Of a stretch of 64,000 nucleotides of DNA, positions 14,081-26,224 are shown in pieces. Source of the stretch: Hymenolepis diminuta (taxonomy: Eukaryota; Platyhelminthes; Cestoda; Cyclophyllidea; Hymenolepididae); assembly GCA_900708905.1 (NCBI GenBank), contig CAADRB010000038.1:321892-385891 (forward strand). The letters run 5' to 3'. The stretch's first letter is position 1, and the number at the start of each line of letters is the position of its first letter. The notes under the pieces were generated by a model. The model searched no databases. It was not told where the DNA came from and saw only the letters and a list, made by a program, of their open reading frames with translations. The translations under genes and the position numbers were made by a program.

Positions 14081-14086
14081 TTTATT
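14081..14086 (-). terminator. Candidate poly(A) signal of the CPEB gene
   Basis: This is the first AATAAA found on the minus strand after the CPEB stop at 16341, and cleavage would be expected around 14060-14070. It lies near the point where the pyrimidine-rich minus-strand composition fades. A non-canonical upstream signal would give a shorter UTR. Confidence 0.35.
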
Positions 14087-14361
14087 TCTACTTCTTCCTG
14101 CCCAAATCATAAACTTTGATACGAATATTGATCGACCAAAAGGACATCTTAATACCTGCAATATGGTCACCTCAACTCAAATCTCTGTTGAAAACAAATA
14201 CAATAAAGTAAACCAAAATAGGTAACAAAAGATAAGGAGGAGTTTAGTTAAATTAACCTTTTTGATGCAAATAAAAGCGAAGATATAACACAGATACAGC
14301 GGATGTTGGTTTGGATAGTCGGCGCTGTTTCTGCAAAACAGCCTTTTCAAGAGAGATATGG

Positions 14362-14367
14362 NNNNNN
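14362..14367. other. Six-base N gap next to a G run
   Basis: The N run abuts a G7 tract in the presumed CPEB 3' UTR, suggesting an unresolved G homopolymer. Confidence 0.95.
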
Positions 14368-16113
14368 GGGGGGGTGGAGGAAAAAAATGGGAATAGCAAA
14401 CGAGATGAATTAAATAAGAAAGTACAATGACCAGTTTGAAAGTATGGGGAGAACAAAAAAATAAAGCCTAGTAGACTGCTTACGTGGAAAGAGGCAAAGA
14501 GAGATGAAAATGTGCGCAAGAAAAGTGATAGTGACGAGATCACATTTGTGCTACGAGAAAAGGAGAACGACATACACGTAGAAAATAGAAAAATACTGAT
14601 GCATCAAGAGATAAATGTCCAACATTATCATCATGCTGAGGCAGTGAGAAACAGAGATCACATTACTGGTGCTCCAGGCATTTTGACGATGTTGACAGAT
14701 GACGAAATCAAAATACAGAAGAAGCGACAAGGAGAACAAAACAAAGAAATCAATTGCACGAAATTGGCTAAAGGGGAGGGAGCTGTTTGCAAAGTCCCAA
14801 CAAGATCAATTTTCCTTCTTTTTTCGTAGCGGGACAAAAATGCAGAGAAAGGTAGTGGTATGGTGTGTATCAAAGTAGTAGTAGTAAGCTAAACAAACAG
14901 ATCAGAGGTCGTATAAACCAAAGAATGAATGCGGTGCTATAAAGTAGTAGCTTAGGAAGGTAGGTACTTAAGTAGGGGTCACAGTGCAAAAAAGGAGGAA
15001 CGATAAAAATAACTGAAGTACTGATCAAAAAATGTGAGAGAGCGAGAAAAAGGAACAAATTTACAAATGACAACGACAGAGAATATAGCAGAGTGAAAAC
15101 CACACACGAATTGTTGTTGTTGACCGATAACAGTAGTAGGAGTAGTAGTATAAATTGGGATCGCATTAAAAAGTTTATGAAAATAGTTCCCGTAATAATA
15201 AAAGATCATGCATTGCGGCAGTAAGAGTGCATTGAGAGCGAGCGATAGATAGAGCAAACCAAGCTGAGCTGCCGGGTCAGAGTCCTTTCATTTTCTTTTG
15301 TTTTACACCGTAAACACCGGAGACAGCCATCAAATCAGACGGGGGAGTACAAAAAATAAATAAGTAATCCAACCTTCCAATCCGGATAACAAATAACATG
15401 CATGGAGGGACAGAGATATTCTAGCAGACTACGTACGAACTCAACGATAAAAGAGAGGAAGACAATATGTGCGTGCATTACAAAAGAAGAAGAAGAAGGA
15501 GAGAACCAAAGTGGAAAATGTGGAACACACAAAAGATCAGCTGGTATAAAACTGAGCAACTATATGCGGGAAGGGGAAGGACAAACACCTTGGAAGTTGT
15601 GTGTGTAGGGCAGTTAATACTGGTTGTCGTGAATGGGAGAGCACTACGTGTGCAGCCAAGGCACAGAGACGAGTTGACATTTCTCCCGAGCTTGTATTTG
15701 TTTTCTTTCCAATAAGGTGCTCATTTTTTGTTACGACAAAGAGATGCTACACCGTACAATTATCAAAAGGGAAAAGGAGATAGAAAATAATTAGGAAACG
15801 CAAATTGCACAACATAAAGTAGAAAAGAGTACCAATTTTGGCATTATTATCAGAGCATTGAGAATGAGAACCATTGAGAAATGACGAGAAAAATGATGAT
15901 AACCTGAAGCGAACTACAATGAGAGAGGTGTACATAAATGAGAGAAAGAATAAATTAAAATAGTTCACATACGGGTGAGAAATGGCGAGTTACATTCAAG
16001 TATAAAGAAATGGGAAGGATAAAAAGCTCACAAATAACCGAAAAAACATGCAAAAAGAAGAGTGTGTAACAAAAAATAGAGATATATCCAAAAAGTCAAT
16101 CAATTAATGAACT

Positions 16114-16127
16114 TGTGTGTGTGTGTA
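16114..16127. repeat. TG microsatellite in the CPEB 3' region
   Basis: Seven TG units on the plus strand, reading CA in the presumed CPEB 3' UTR. Confidence 0.9.
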
Positions 16128-16194
16128 TAAGTAGATAATATAAGGAAAGTAATCGAACTGAAAAAAATGCGCAAGCCAATGAGAGGATAGAGGA

Positions 16195-16205
16195 GGGGGG
16201 GGGGG
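16195..16205. repeat. G11 homopolymer in the presumed CPEB 3' UTR
   Basis: Eleven consecutive G on the plus strand, reading as C11 in the transcript. The length may be unreliable because homopolymers of this kind are hard to assemble; other G/C runs in the window sit beside N bases. Confidence 0.8.
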
Positions 16206-16340
16206 AGGAGAGATGGGGATTAATGGACCGATCACAGGGAAGGAGGTATGACGGAGAGAGAAACTACAAAACTATATACGCAAAAAAGCGATTACTACTC
16301 TCGGGTTGTGTGATTGACGGTTGATGATTAGGAAGAGCCT

Positions 16341-19240
16341 CTACCAACGATAGAGTGCTGGACGCGGTCTCTCAGTACCCTCCTTGACAAGGGGTTTGTG
16401 GAACTCACGGCCCTGGCGGCTATGAATTTGCACCCAACACTGTTCACAATAGTACTGCAAACAAGTGACGTTAGCGCAGAAAAGCGGTGCAAATTTTCCA
16501 CCACAGCGGGCGCCTTGACATTCATCGCACATTTGATTATCCAACACGTATGGTTTGACCTCAACCTGACAAAAAGACAGGTGTCAAAACAACCTGATAA
16601 TCAATATAAAATATCTTGACAGAGATTGTCGATATCATACCCGCTTGTCAATGTCATTATGCTGTAACTGGACAAATCGAGCACTTATTGCCGCTATGTA
16701 GCTCTGTTGATTAGAGAAAGCTACACGACCGGCACCCTTAGGGTATTTGAGCTCTGGATCAATATCGATTCCTGCATAACAAACTCCTCCATAAAGCCGA
16801 TCCATAATGAGAGCAAGTTCAACTAAACAGAAGAAAAGATGATTGGTTGTAAGATTAAGGCTAATGTTATTGAGCGAAATCCCTTTCACTAATACTCACT
16901 TGCTCGAAGAGGTCTTGGTACACCACCAACAAAGATGGTTTTACGCGGATCCAGAGTCTGAGAACCATCCATAACAAAGTCGGAATCGGCTAAATTCCAT
17001 GGACGAATTTGCACGGGTTTATCCTTCATCGTAGGCGAGGAGACACACCAGTAATACTTCCCCTCATCCACAATACAGGCATTTATTAAATTCTGCACCG
17101 ACTGCTCTTCTTGGAAGAGCAGGAAACAGTAGCCTATTTTAAAGTATCAGAGGAGTATTTAGTTACAAATCTGCAAATAAGCGACGTAGAAGTTTATGAG
17201 TAAATAGCAAACCTTTAGGAGGGAAGTAAGCCTTGCTTTCTGTTTTATGCGGCCAATCCACAATCAAAGCACCGAAACGACGAAAGGCTGTAGTGATTTC
17301 CTCTAAAAGAACATTTAAACGATTAGTACATATTAAACGGAAGAAATTAGGCATCCAATTGATAAAATATCGATTTTTTACCTTCATCAATATCCGGAGG
17401 TAAGCCACCAACAAAAACTTTACGAGAATAACCCTCCTCACGCAGTGCAATAGAATTGAGATTTGAATGAGCATTGCTCAAGCCGTGGAGACCCTGGTTT
17501 TGCATTAAACCAGATCTCGGCTGCGGCAAATTAGACAGGGCATGTAAATTTCCGCCATGGTAATTATCCATTCCAGACATTCCAAGGCCAAGATCATCAA
17601 GTAGACCAGACTGGGAGTTACCTGAGGAGGAGTCCATGGATTTCATGATTTCAATCAAATGCTGGTCGAAGGTGAAGTTCGAGTACTTATCCATATTTAA
17701 ACCGTCCATATTACTAGACATTAGACCTGATCCAAAGTTACCATGAGAGAGTTTTTGACTCAACATACTGTCTTGTTGACCACTACAAGCACCGGAAAAG
17801 TCCGAATTGTTGTGTTGTTGTTTATTCAACAAGGCTGAGGGTGGAGTTTGTTGCATATGTTGTTGACTTTGGTGCTGTGATTGCCAATGTGCCATACCAC
17901 GATGTGGTTGACGTTTAGGGAATATGGAATACATCGATGCCGGATTAGAGGAACTTGCATTCTTCGGAAAACTATTACTTGAACCGATGCTAGAAAGATT
18001 AGAATTCGGTCCGAATCTCATGCCACCATTTCCAATATTATTCCCAGGAAATCCCGACGCAGCTTCAGAGAAACTTGCTTTGAATGAATTCTGCTGAGAT
18101 GGTGCAGAAGACCAGGGATAGTTGCCACTATTTTGAGAGGAAATTTGACTCATCCAGTTAGGATTCTTGGAAGAGGGTAGTCCAGAAAATGATGACTGAT
18201 CGGATGACGGTGGAAAGCTTGAGTCAAATGAAGTTGTCGAGGGGTTCCAACCAGGGGGACGAGATAAAGAGGGTCTAATTCCTTGGTGGCCACCCATTAG
18301 AGCTCGCTTAGCAGCTAAGATGGATGCATTAGGTTGTGATCCACTGTTAGTACTGACAGGAGAATTTCCAGCCTGCTGGAAAAGCAAGTTTGTCAAAAGT
18401 GGCGACAAGCCGTTCAAACCTGATTGAGAGCTCAAATCATCCACTTGCGCGTTTCCAGGGACACCCCAATAAGAACTAGAATTACCTCCAAGGTGATTTT
18501 CATTGGTGATTGAAGAACTCTCCGAATCTTGGAGAAGGGGATTTCGACCATTATAAGGACCATCAATTCCGGAACTTGATTCGGGGGTTGAATGACTTTT
18601 TCCGCTAGAATTTGTATTTAAACCATCTCCAAGAAAATTGCAAGCGTCAAACTTCTGAGCTGACTGGCTCCGCTCGAAAGAAAACGGGTTGACATCGCCA
18701 GTCATTCCGGAAAACGTCATATCCCGACTTTTGGAAGTGCTAGAATTCAATGAAGGAAAACCAGACGGTCCAGTATCCGGTTTCAGAGACAAGGCCTTCA
18801 TCGATTCAATATTGCTTTCAAGTACATCCGAAACTGCGGAATTAGAGAGTTGATCATTAGAATAAGGATTATTCGAAGATATCCGACCTTGCGTCGACAA
18901 ATGATCACCCAAACCCTGTCTACAAAAGTTGTTACCGGTATCGGTATTTTGATCTTCTACAACATCTCCCCGGCAATTTGATTTTGTATTATTTGCTTGG
19001 AAGGAATTCGTGAAATTAAAGTTCTGTTTCGTAGTTGCCTCATCGGGAGACTCTTTCACCATTGCGCTTTCGGCCACATTACACAGCTGTGACTTTGGAT
19101 CAACATCAAAGTCACCGGTCATCTAAATAGGTAGCAAAAATAAAGTGAGAAAACACAAGGATAACAATAAATTTACTAGCACAAAAAAAATTAACCTCTG
19201 ACAAACTGGTTGAGTTTGATATTGTATCCTTATAGCTCAT
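16341..19240 (-). CDS. Cytoplasmic polyadenylation element-binding protein, CPEB2/3/4 (Orb2) type, six coding exons
   Basis: CPEB2-4 family proteins bind U-rich elements in mRNA 3' UTRs and control poly(A) tail length and translation in the cytoplasm. Coding exons on the minus strand are 19196-19240, 17382-19122, 17213-17302, 16900-17133, 16641-16822 and 16341-16565. They join in frame to 838 codons plus stop, and all five introns have GT...AG ends. Residues 1 to about 580 are low-complexity, rich in Ser, Asn, Gly and Gln, with a His/Gln-rich stretch at about 428-455 but no long polyQ run. RRM1 starts at KVFVGGLP (583-590) and continues through FRRFG and YFPPKGYCFLLF. RRM2 starts at KTIFVGGVPRP (690-700) and includes GAGRVAFS. 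The C-terminal ZZ-type zinc domain (about 777-820) has C777, C780, C785, C794, C799, C804, C807, H812 and H820, and the protein ends at W838. The RRM and ZZ sequences match the vertebrate CPEB2-4 and fly Orb2 pattern much better than CPEB1. An in-frame TAG lies upstream of the chosen ATG. Family assignment is very secure; the exact paralogue and the 5' end are less so. Confidence 0.97.
19196..19240 (-). CDS. First coding exon of the CPEB gene (start-deciding micro-exon)
   Basis: This 45-base exon encodes MSYKDTISNSTSLSE. It ends in GAG followed by a GTTAAT donor, and the next exon begins at 19122 right after a TTTAG acceptor. The 73-bp intron is phase 0, so exon 2 can follow directly. The ATG at 19122, which would otherwise be taken as the start, sits immediately after the acceptor AG, and that suggests it is internal. 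An in-frame TAG about 50 bases upstream of 19240 limits how far the reading frame extends. It remains possible that a further 5' exon or an alternative promoter uses the ATG at 19122 instead. Confidence 0.75.
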
Positions 19241-19450
19241 GGAACGAATAAAGCGTACACAAATTTTTAACCGATAATACTACCGTCGATAAAAAATAGA
19301 AGCAGAAGTAGTGAAAGACGCGTAGTTAATTTGTTAATTGTCTCTAATACAATACCATCACCCTTAGCGATGATTTTGATAATGCCACCAATCAGAGAAT
19401 ACATTTATTTGACACAATCAAACATTTAAGTGTCATGGTCACGTTCGAGA
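19241..19450 (-). promoter_or_regulatory. Presumed CPEB promoter and 5' UTR
   Basis: The segment upstream of the CPEB start has several CpGs (around 19265, 19284 and 19320) and a CCAAT-type box at 19388-19392, set in a less AT-rich stretch than the DNA beyond 19450. I see no clear TATA box. The placement rests on its position next to the first coding exon. Confidence 0.3.
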
Positions 19451-20556
19451 GGCATTCACTGATTTCTTTTTATTAATTAGCATCTGAAGCAAATTTTCAA
19501 TAAATTAAAATTAAATGAATAATTATGACTGAATTTCATTAAAACTAAATCACTATTATACTTTTGTTCGCATTTATCTGAATATGTAATAGTCATGTTT
19601 TTATTAAATGAAATAAGTTATTTCTCTTTAGATTGTGCTTTTGTTAAAATCATGATTGTTGATTAGCATTGGGTTTATTTTAACGTTTTATTAATTACAT
19701 GAATACGTATAGTTATTTTAATCGCTGTGCTATCATTGATAAAGTCTGTAAATAAAATTTTATATCCACGATTTCCTTAACATTTGAAAGTATATTGGTC
19801 CAAACTTTGGAATACATCGCAAACTTTTACAGACCATTATTATTTATCCAAAAATCTCAATAAATTATATGACCAATCCGATTTCTCTTAATATAAGGGA
19901 AATAAACCGACGTTGATTATTCACTTTCGTTCAAATATATGCCCATATGAGTACTTGAACCGTTAACCAAAATGTGCCACGCTTTATTATTACTTACTGG
20001 TATAAAGTATCTTTAGAGTCGTCCCTCTTGCCTCTGAATCGTTCTAACAGAATAGTGGGATATGGAGTGACCAATGTTCACATGATACGTAGCCGGATAT
20101 TAATGTCCTGATTACTTATTTTTATAAGCCTTATAAATCTTGAATTTGTGTTTATCTGCCTTACTTTCCTTTTGAAGCGAAAGTAATATTCTGTGAGAAA
20201 CATTTTATTATCTATCTACACATTATAATTCCTGAACCTGTTCACAAATAAATGCGTCATTGAAAAATTTATGAAATTAAACAAGAAGATCAAGCCTTGA
20301 AAAAGATTTGAGTGCCCCTTTTCGTGTCTAATGTCAATAGATGTGGCCAAAACAAAATGAAATATACAGTTGATAGATGCTGCAATTCGGAATCACAAAG
20401 CTGAATAATATTTCTTTGGTTTTGATTAAAATTGTTTGACGATTTTTCAGTCCTTAAATATTTCTAATAACTTAATCTCATGGAACAATTTTACGTTCGT
20501 TTTCTGGGGTCGAACTTTTCATGCTTATCAGGAGGGTACAGTTTTGTTAAAGAATA

Positions 20557-20587
<31 letters not shown>

Positions 20588-23539
20588 GTATAGTTTCAAA
20601 GACACAATTCTTCAAAATATTATTGACGTACCTATCACTAGTGATTTTCTCTGTTAAATCACTTGTTCTTTACCCAAGTTTATGGCTATCTTTCACACAT
20701 CCGGCCTATAGAAACGAGATTTTATTTATGTTCCTATTTTACGGCTTCATTCGCCCGTTCATCAAAGAACCGTTCCGTCCTGATTGACTTCAAATTGCGA
20801 AATCTAGTTGATCTTACACACAAGGCAATATAATGCAGCAATGATTACATAAAGCACTTCACTCAATAAATTTCTTCTGAATATTTATGAAACAACGCTA
20901 AATAGTCTGGGAGAGCTAATGGGGTATTGTCCTAAAAATTCTTTAATTGGTTAATCTGTGGTTAAATTCCAGCCGCATACGGAAGATTTTAAGTATATAC
21001 AGGGTCAAAAGAAGATGAAAGCTGAAAAAACGTTTCATTTGGAATTATTCTATCTTTGAAGTAGGTTCTAAAAGAATAAATCAGTTTGATTAAATTGAAC
21101 GGTTATATTAAACGGTGAATATTTATTGAATAATATTACTCATATAAATGATCTTATTTGCTGAAATGGCATAATTTTCTTTATTTAGAGCGGCCTATTA
21201 CAACTTAAACAATAATGTAAAGTAAGCCTAGTAAGAGTACATGGTATAATCGTATAATTTTCTGGTATCCGGTTCGTTAAATTTTCCAGAGAAAATATTA
21301 ACATAGATGATAAAATGAATATTTATTTTGTGGAAATAACATCTTATATTACTATATTGTGAGATTAGGAGGGTTATTAAATCTCACTTAAAATGTTTAA
21401 AGACTGTCTTAAGTAGGGATCAAACGTAAAATAGATTAGAAATTGATAATACTCCGTATATCAGATTGAAATGTCTAACTCAGAGATGAATCGGTATGAT
21501 ATAATTCTTTATTTTACTCGTTGATATAAATAAGGGAGAAGCAAGGCAGCAAATTCTTACGCCTATGTAGGTTAAAACACTTATCAAATATAACTAAACA
21601 GTTTTATGACATTTTGTTCTCACTTAGAAATATTCCTAGAGAAGATTTTTACGAGCGAACTGAGGCTGATGATGCATATTTGTAGATTCAATGGTAAATT
21701 AATTCCCCTTCTTTCTCCTGAGACATTAAGCAGATGAAAGTCATTTTGAACCGCAACTGTTGACACACTGGTCAGTATAATGGTAACCGCCTTAAATGAC
21801 AAGATATGAAAATCATTCACATTTACTACCGAGGAAACACGCATAGCAAATCAACATTTCTTACGAACGCCACTCAATTCTCCCACCAGTTTGTAATTAG
21901 TATAGCGCGAATTGGCAATGGCCACAAACGAAATTGGCATTTTTAAATAAAAAGACGCTAAAGTACGAACTCATTGAAGCATTTTGCATAATTTCTAACA
22001 GAAAAGTTGAAAAGTGTGAAAACCACATTAAGGTTTCGTTATTACAATGATGGTAAATTCTCAACTATTGTTAAACGCCTACTATTCACAAATAATTGCC
22101 AAATCATTCAAATTGGAAAATGCCAAAAGTTTCGAGAAGATGTTCTTACCTGGTTCAGGTAATTTTTTGTCAGATTTTTGATAAAATGCTTTTAATTGTC
22201 TACCGAACTATTTTCTTCAGTTGATATTTCATCAGAGCCGGCTATGACATGCAAATGTCTTTAACTTCGTTCTTTCCTCATTAATCCATTCAATTGAATG
22301 ACAACGATTTGGGATACATTAATAACCTAAACTTCCTTGCTGGCGTTTTACTAGAGTCCCGTTTTAAAAGACGAGTTTGTCATCGTATCAAATATTCGTA
22401 ATCTCACTGATATGTTGACTATTATAATCCGTTAGGGATGTGTATTTTTAAAATTGCTGGATGGGTTGTTCATAAGTGTAGAATAGGCAATTATTTAAAT
22501 AAAATTAAACGTATTTGGCACAAAGAAAAATAACATTAGTAAAATATAGCAACCAGAGAAAGTAAATTTTAAACATGTAAATATCCAAAGCAATATCAAC
22601 ATTTGTTCTTTTTCATTTCATAATGAACAGGTACTTGTAAATTATACTTTATTGCTAACAGTTTCAAATTCAGTACTCAGATCTTCATAACGAATCTTTA
22701 TTTTAGTCGTTCTTTCCGAGAAATAAAGCATAGTTTTCTATTCAAAATAGTATTTCTGTCTTTATTGCTAGCAGTAGTTTTGCCAGTGTGAACAAGATTT
22801 ATTATTTACAGACCTCCTTGCTAAGTGAAACGACCTCCTAGAAATCCACCTGTACCATAACAGAGATATAGAATGCAATTTCCGCAGTGAGGTTGCAACT
22901 TGAATAACTAGTATTCATTGACCATTTAAATCAATTAGTACACAAGGCGATCATTAGGTAAATCACTATAAAACCCTCCAGATATTTGTATCCTCATGAA
23001 CGTGTCCAGCTAATGGCATATTGTGAAGTTTGGAAATTGATTTTGTTCTTGTGCAAAAAGGGTAAGGATCATGCATAAACTATCACGTGAAACTTAAGAC
23101 CACGGGTTCTATAACGGAATTTCGTGCGGTTTAAGGAGCTAGAAGCACATTTTGTAGAGAACTGGCTCCACGAAGACCTGGATAAGCTGTGCCTTTATTT
23201 TGATTGATAATTGTGGACATTTTAGATTGGATAAGAGCCTAAAAGTTGCTGTTTGGCTCTAAAGGTGTTGCGGATTATGGCATCCGTCGCTGTCATGATT
23301 GGTGGTTGCCGACCAGAGCAGAGACCATAATTCTCTCCTTTTTAACTTCTTAATTATCCATTTTGTTTTTAAACTATTGCAACTGCATTTTTTGGCAAAT
23401 ATATCGTTGTAAATGCCCAACTACAGGTTCTTTTTAGCCAAAAGCTTGAAGGATAACACTATGCATTTCCAGAATTACCTTTTATTCACATTCTCCATGA
23501 CAATACCTCGACAATACGCCCACGAAGTTGGAGCGACCT
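19451..23539. other. Non-coding stretch upstream of the CPEB gene
   Basis: AT-rich with one TA microsatellite. Short frames only. A somewhat GC-richer spot with an ATTGG box lies near 23,270-23,320. Confidence 0.6.
20554..20592. repeat. TA microsatellite
   Basis: An alternating TA run, interrupted once by a C. Confidence 0.95.
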
Positions 23540-23875
23540 CATTTATGTCCCTAAGACGCATAACTCCTGTCTGACATGTCTAAACGCGTCCGTCGATTTC
23601 CCCTCTTTTCTATAATCGCCTCGCTTCACATAAAAGGCACATCTGCGCTCATGCTCTGGCGTGGCCTTACTCAAGTGACTCATATAAAGCTAGCCTTGTT
23701 TTCCAGACAACGAATGCATGCTGATCATAACGGACTCCTACGCGTCCTGTTCATCTCCTCTCTTCCTCAGCACGCTGCTCTCTCTCCCCCCTCTCTGCTA
23801 CTCGTTGTGGCTTCCTTGAATACATTTTTGGTCCACTCAATTCTTGGTGTTCTGCTTCACAATTGTTGTTAGCTC
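23540..23875 (+). promoter_or_regulatory. GC-richer, pyrimidine-rich patch with TATA-like motifs
   Basis: Compared with its surroundings this stretch is GC-rich and pyrimidine-biased, with clustered CpGs (for example 23584-23600 and 23750). TATA-like strings CATAAAAGG (about 23630) and TATAAAGC (about 23682) are present. A 98-codon ATG frame at 23576-23872 spans it, encoding a hydrophobic basic protein with no domain I recognise. I favour a promoter or leader remnant over a protein gene. Confidence 0.2.
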
Positions 23876-26224
23876 TTACTCAAACAGCTACGAATTGGTG
23901 ACTGTTATTGTTGTCGTAATCTGCTAATCCAATTTTATATCCTAAATAAATAGTTGTTTGAGCCAAAATTCTTCTTTCTTAAATTTGAGTAGTGTGAGGC
24001 AACCGGGCAATTATAAAAGTGGTGACACAGTCATTTACGCACTTACATCAACAATCTTCAACAATGTCTTAAAAACGATCAAAGAATTCTCTACGAAACC
24101 TACCAACACTCTGCTGTCAATCACTTTCGAGTATGAGAGGTTTACGAATTAAATCCTACTAAAAAACCTTTGGACCTGAAATTAAAAAAAACTGTCAAAC
24201 TATTATCAAAATATATCGAAGAACAGGGGTCATTATTCGGTACAAGATTTCGATTTCTAACTATCTCCAGAAGACTTAAGGATGACTGCAAAACTTTTCC
24301 GAGTCTTCTTAATAGTGTATTTGAAAGAACTGACTTCTAGAATATTTCCGGAAACGAACTTAAATGCCTACTTTATGTCTGGGGTCTAACATCGTCAAAA
24401 GATGCTGCTATTCGATTCAGCTTCCTAAAGAGAAAATCGGAAAAGAACCATGAAACACATTCTTAGACGTCGCTATCGAATGCCTTCTGATAGAGAATCG
24501 GAAGAAGGCATGATTCAAAATAACTTGCAGACAAAAAAAAATTTCGACGGTTATTCAATCCACCATATTCAACCAAATTCTTCCAATCAACATTTTTATT
24601 CATCTCGCAGAACACCATCTGCCTGTTGGTTTTGAAATTAATGTTATTTTATTCAGTTCTGTCCTTTTAAAAAGCATTTTTGTCGATACCATAGTATGAG
24701 AGTTGATAAGAAATCATGTTGGCGTACGAGAAACATGTCCAACACTAACAACAGGCGGTTCACTCAAAACCCTCACAAGGTTTCAAATGAGAGGAGGAGG
24801 GCGTCCAACGAAACTGACAAAAATAAGAGAAATCTTCAAAATATGAAAAAGGAAAAGTTTCTGCCAACGAGAGATTCTTCAACAATGGCCGTAAATCTCT
24901 TGGACCATAGTAAACGGTGACTGTAAATCCATAACCAAAGTTGCTGCACCTTTAAATCATTCCAATAGGACAATCCAGCCAAAATTCATGCCGCAGAGAG
25001 CCAACATTCTGCCTTAAATAATCATTAAGAAGAAGTTCAAATAAAATCAGGACAGTCAAATACTTGATCATAAAATGCTTTCTCTTTGCCGAAAACACCA
25101 ATAAAAAATTTGTTATTATCGTTTTCTGATTACATTTTAAGATAAAATTTCTCCAAATTTATTTACTTATTTCAAAGAATATATTTTAGGAAAGACAAAA
25201 TTAATTATGCTAAAAATAAGAGGTCAAAATTAATTTTGATACTGATGTGTTACTTTGATATTTTTATCATTTGATATTTTTTATTACTATTATTTTGATT
25301 CATTAATTTTCAGTCAACCGAAATTCACCAATTAAAGGAAAAAGACACAATATTTACAATACTTTCATAGATAGTTATTTATACATTAAATCATCTCACT
25401 TACCACCTAATACTCCTATCATTTTTAAGAGTTAATTAAAATCACTACCGGTTCAATCGTATTTGTCACAGTAAACGAAAAATCGCCGAACTATATGTAA
25501 ATTTTAGCTTGTTGCAACTTGTAGCTCTTTAAATCTACAACGAGAGTGGCGGCATTATCCAATCCTTAAAATTTGACCAAATCTAAGATGGGGTTAATCT
25601 GAAATGGTTTATGAAATGCGGGATTACAAAGAACATTAAAATGTATATGGTTGCTCTTAAGTGTTATCACCTAGTGTATTATTTGCTCCATCGATTTCAT
25701 TGCTAAGCTTCAACAGTAAAGAGGACTCTTGCATATCCGAAGGCGTAAGTGTGTTAGTAATAATCAGCTCCAGTCGTCAAATCTACCTCTTCTCTCATTT
25801 ATATATGCTATTGTTTATACCACCTACACTCCTGTCTGAATTTCCATCTTCGTTTGTATCAGTGTGTTAAGTAGACAAAGGATCGGCATTATTGAATGAT
25901 TGCCGAAATATATTTGGTGATCCTCAAACTTTAATTTTCATTTAGAATAAGAAAGGAGAGGACAGCTTTACTTAATAAGAGTTAGAAAAGTAATATGGCT
26001 TCCTGAAGATTTGTGTAAAATAAAAGACAATAGGAATCTTAATGAATAAACAAGCCATATCTCTCGTAATTGCAAAAACGTCGCGATAAAGGGGTCTTGC
26101 TTGAAACTTTGGCTATGTTTATTCCATCCGCATTAATTTTCTATAAAACTGCGATATTTTGTGGCCGATGCATTTGCTATAAATCTTGGACACCTGTATT
26201 AATTCTCAAGCATTATCTCTCACT
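23876..26224. other. Non-coding stretch with three short hydrophilic frames
   Basis: Plus-strand frames of 60-75 codons at 23958, 24450 and 24696 are basic and hydrophilic, but they lie in different frames without clear splice sites. A 9-bp stem (ATGCCTTCT and its complement) occurs at about 24480-24511. No family recognised. Confidence 0.5.

Larger units (their letters stand above)
14060..16340 (-). other. Probable long 3' UTR of the CPEB gene
   Basis: Directly downstream of the CPEB stop, about 2.2 kb is strongly purine-rich on the plus strand, so the transcript would be C/U-rich. The composition differs sharply from the flanking AT-rich DNA. Reading the minus strand from the stop, the first AATAAA hexamer I find is at 14081-14086. 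CPE-like motifs on the minus strand (UUUUAU or UUUUAAU) occur at 14271-14276, 15003-15008, 15165-15171, 15198-15203, 15447-15452, 15546-15551, 15954-15960 and 16019-16024. Many short reading frames overlap this region on both strands but are explained by its skewed composition. The UTR assignment is inferred from position and composition, not from transcript evidence. Confidence 0.55.

Noticed and set aside
14253..15783. A dozen overlapping frames of 60-105 codons on both strands
   Set aside because: They follow from the strong purine/pyrimidine skew of the presumed CPEB 3' UTR, overlap each other in several frames and show no domains.
17347..17381. C-terminal tail GKKSIFYQLDA of the 591-codon CPEB frame
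   Set aside because: It is read-through into the intron after the 17382 donor; the spliced product continues into RRM1 with EEITTAFRRFG.
23576..23872. 98-codon plus-strand ATG frame
   Set aside because: Pyrimidine-rich composition alone can keep this frame open. No domain, no poly(A) signal nearby, no splice support; listed only as a compositional patch.
24480..24511. 9-bp stem formed by ATGCCTTCT and its complement
   Set aside because: Short stem with a long loop; frequent enough by chance to carry no weight alone.
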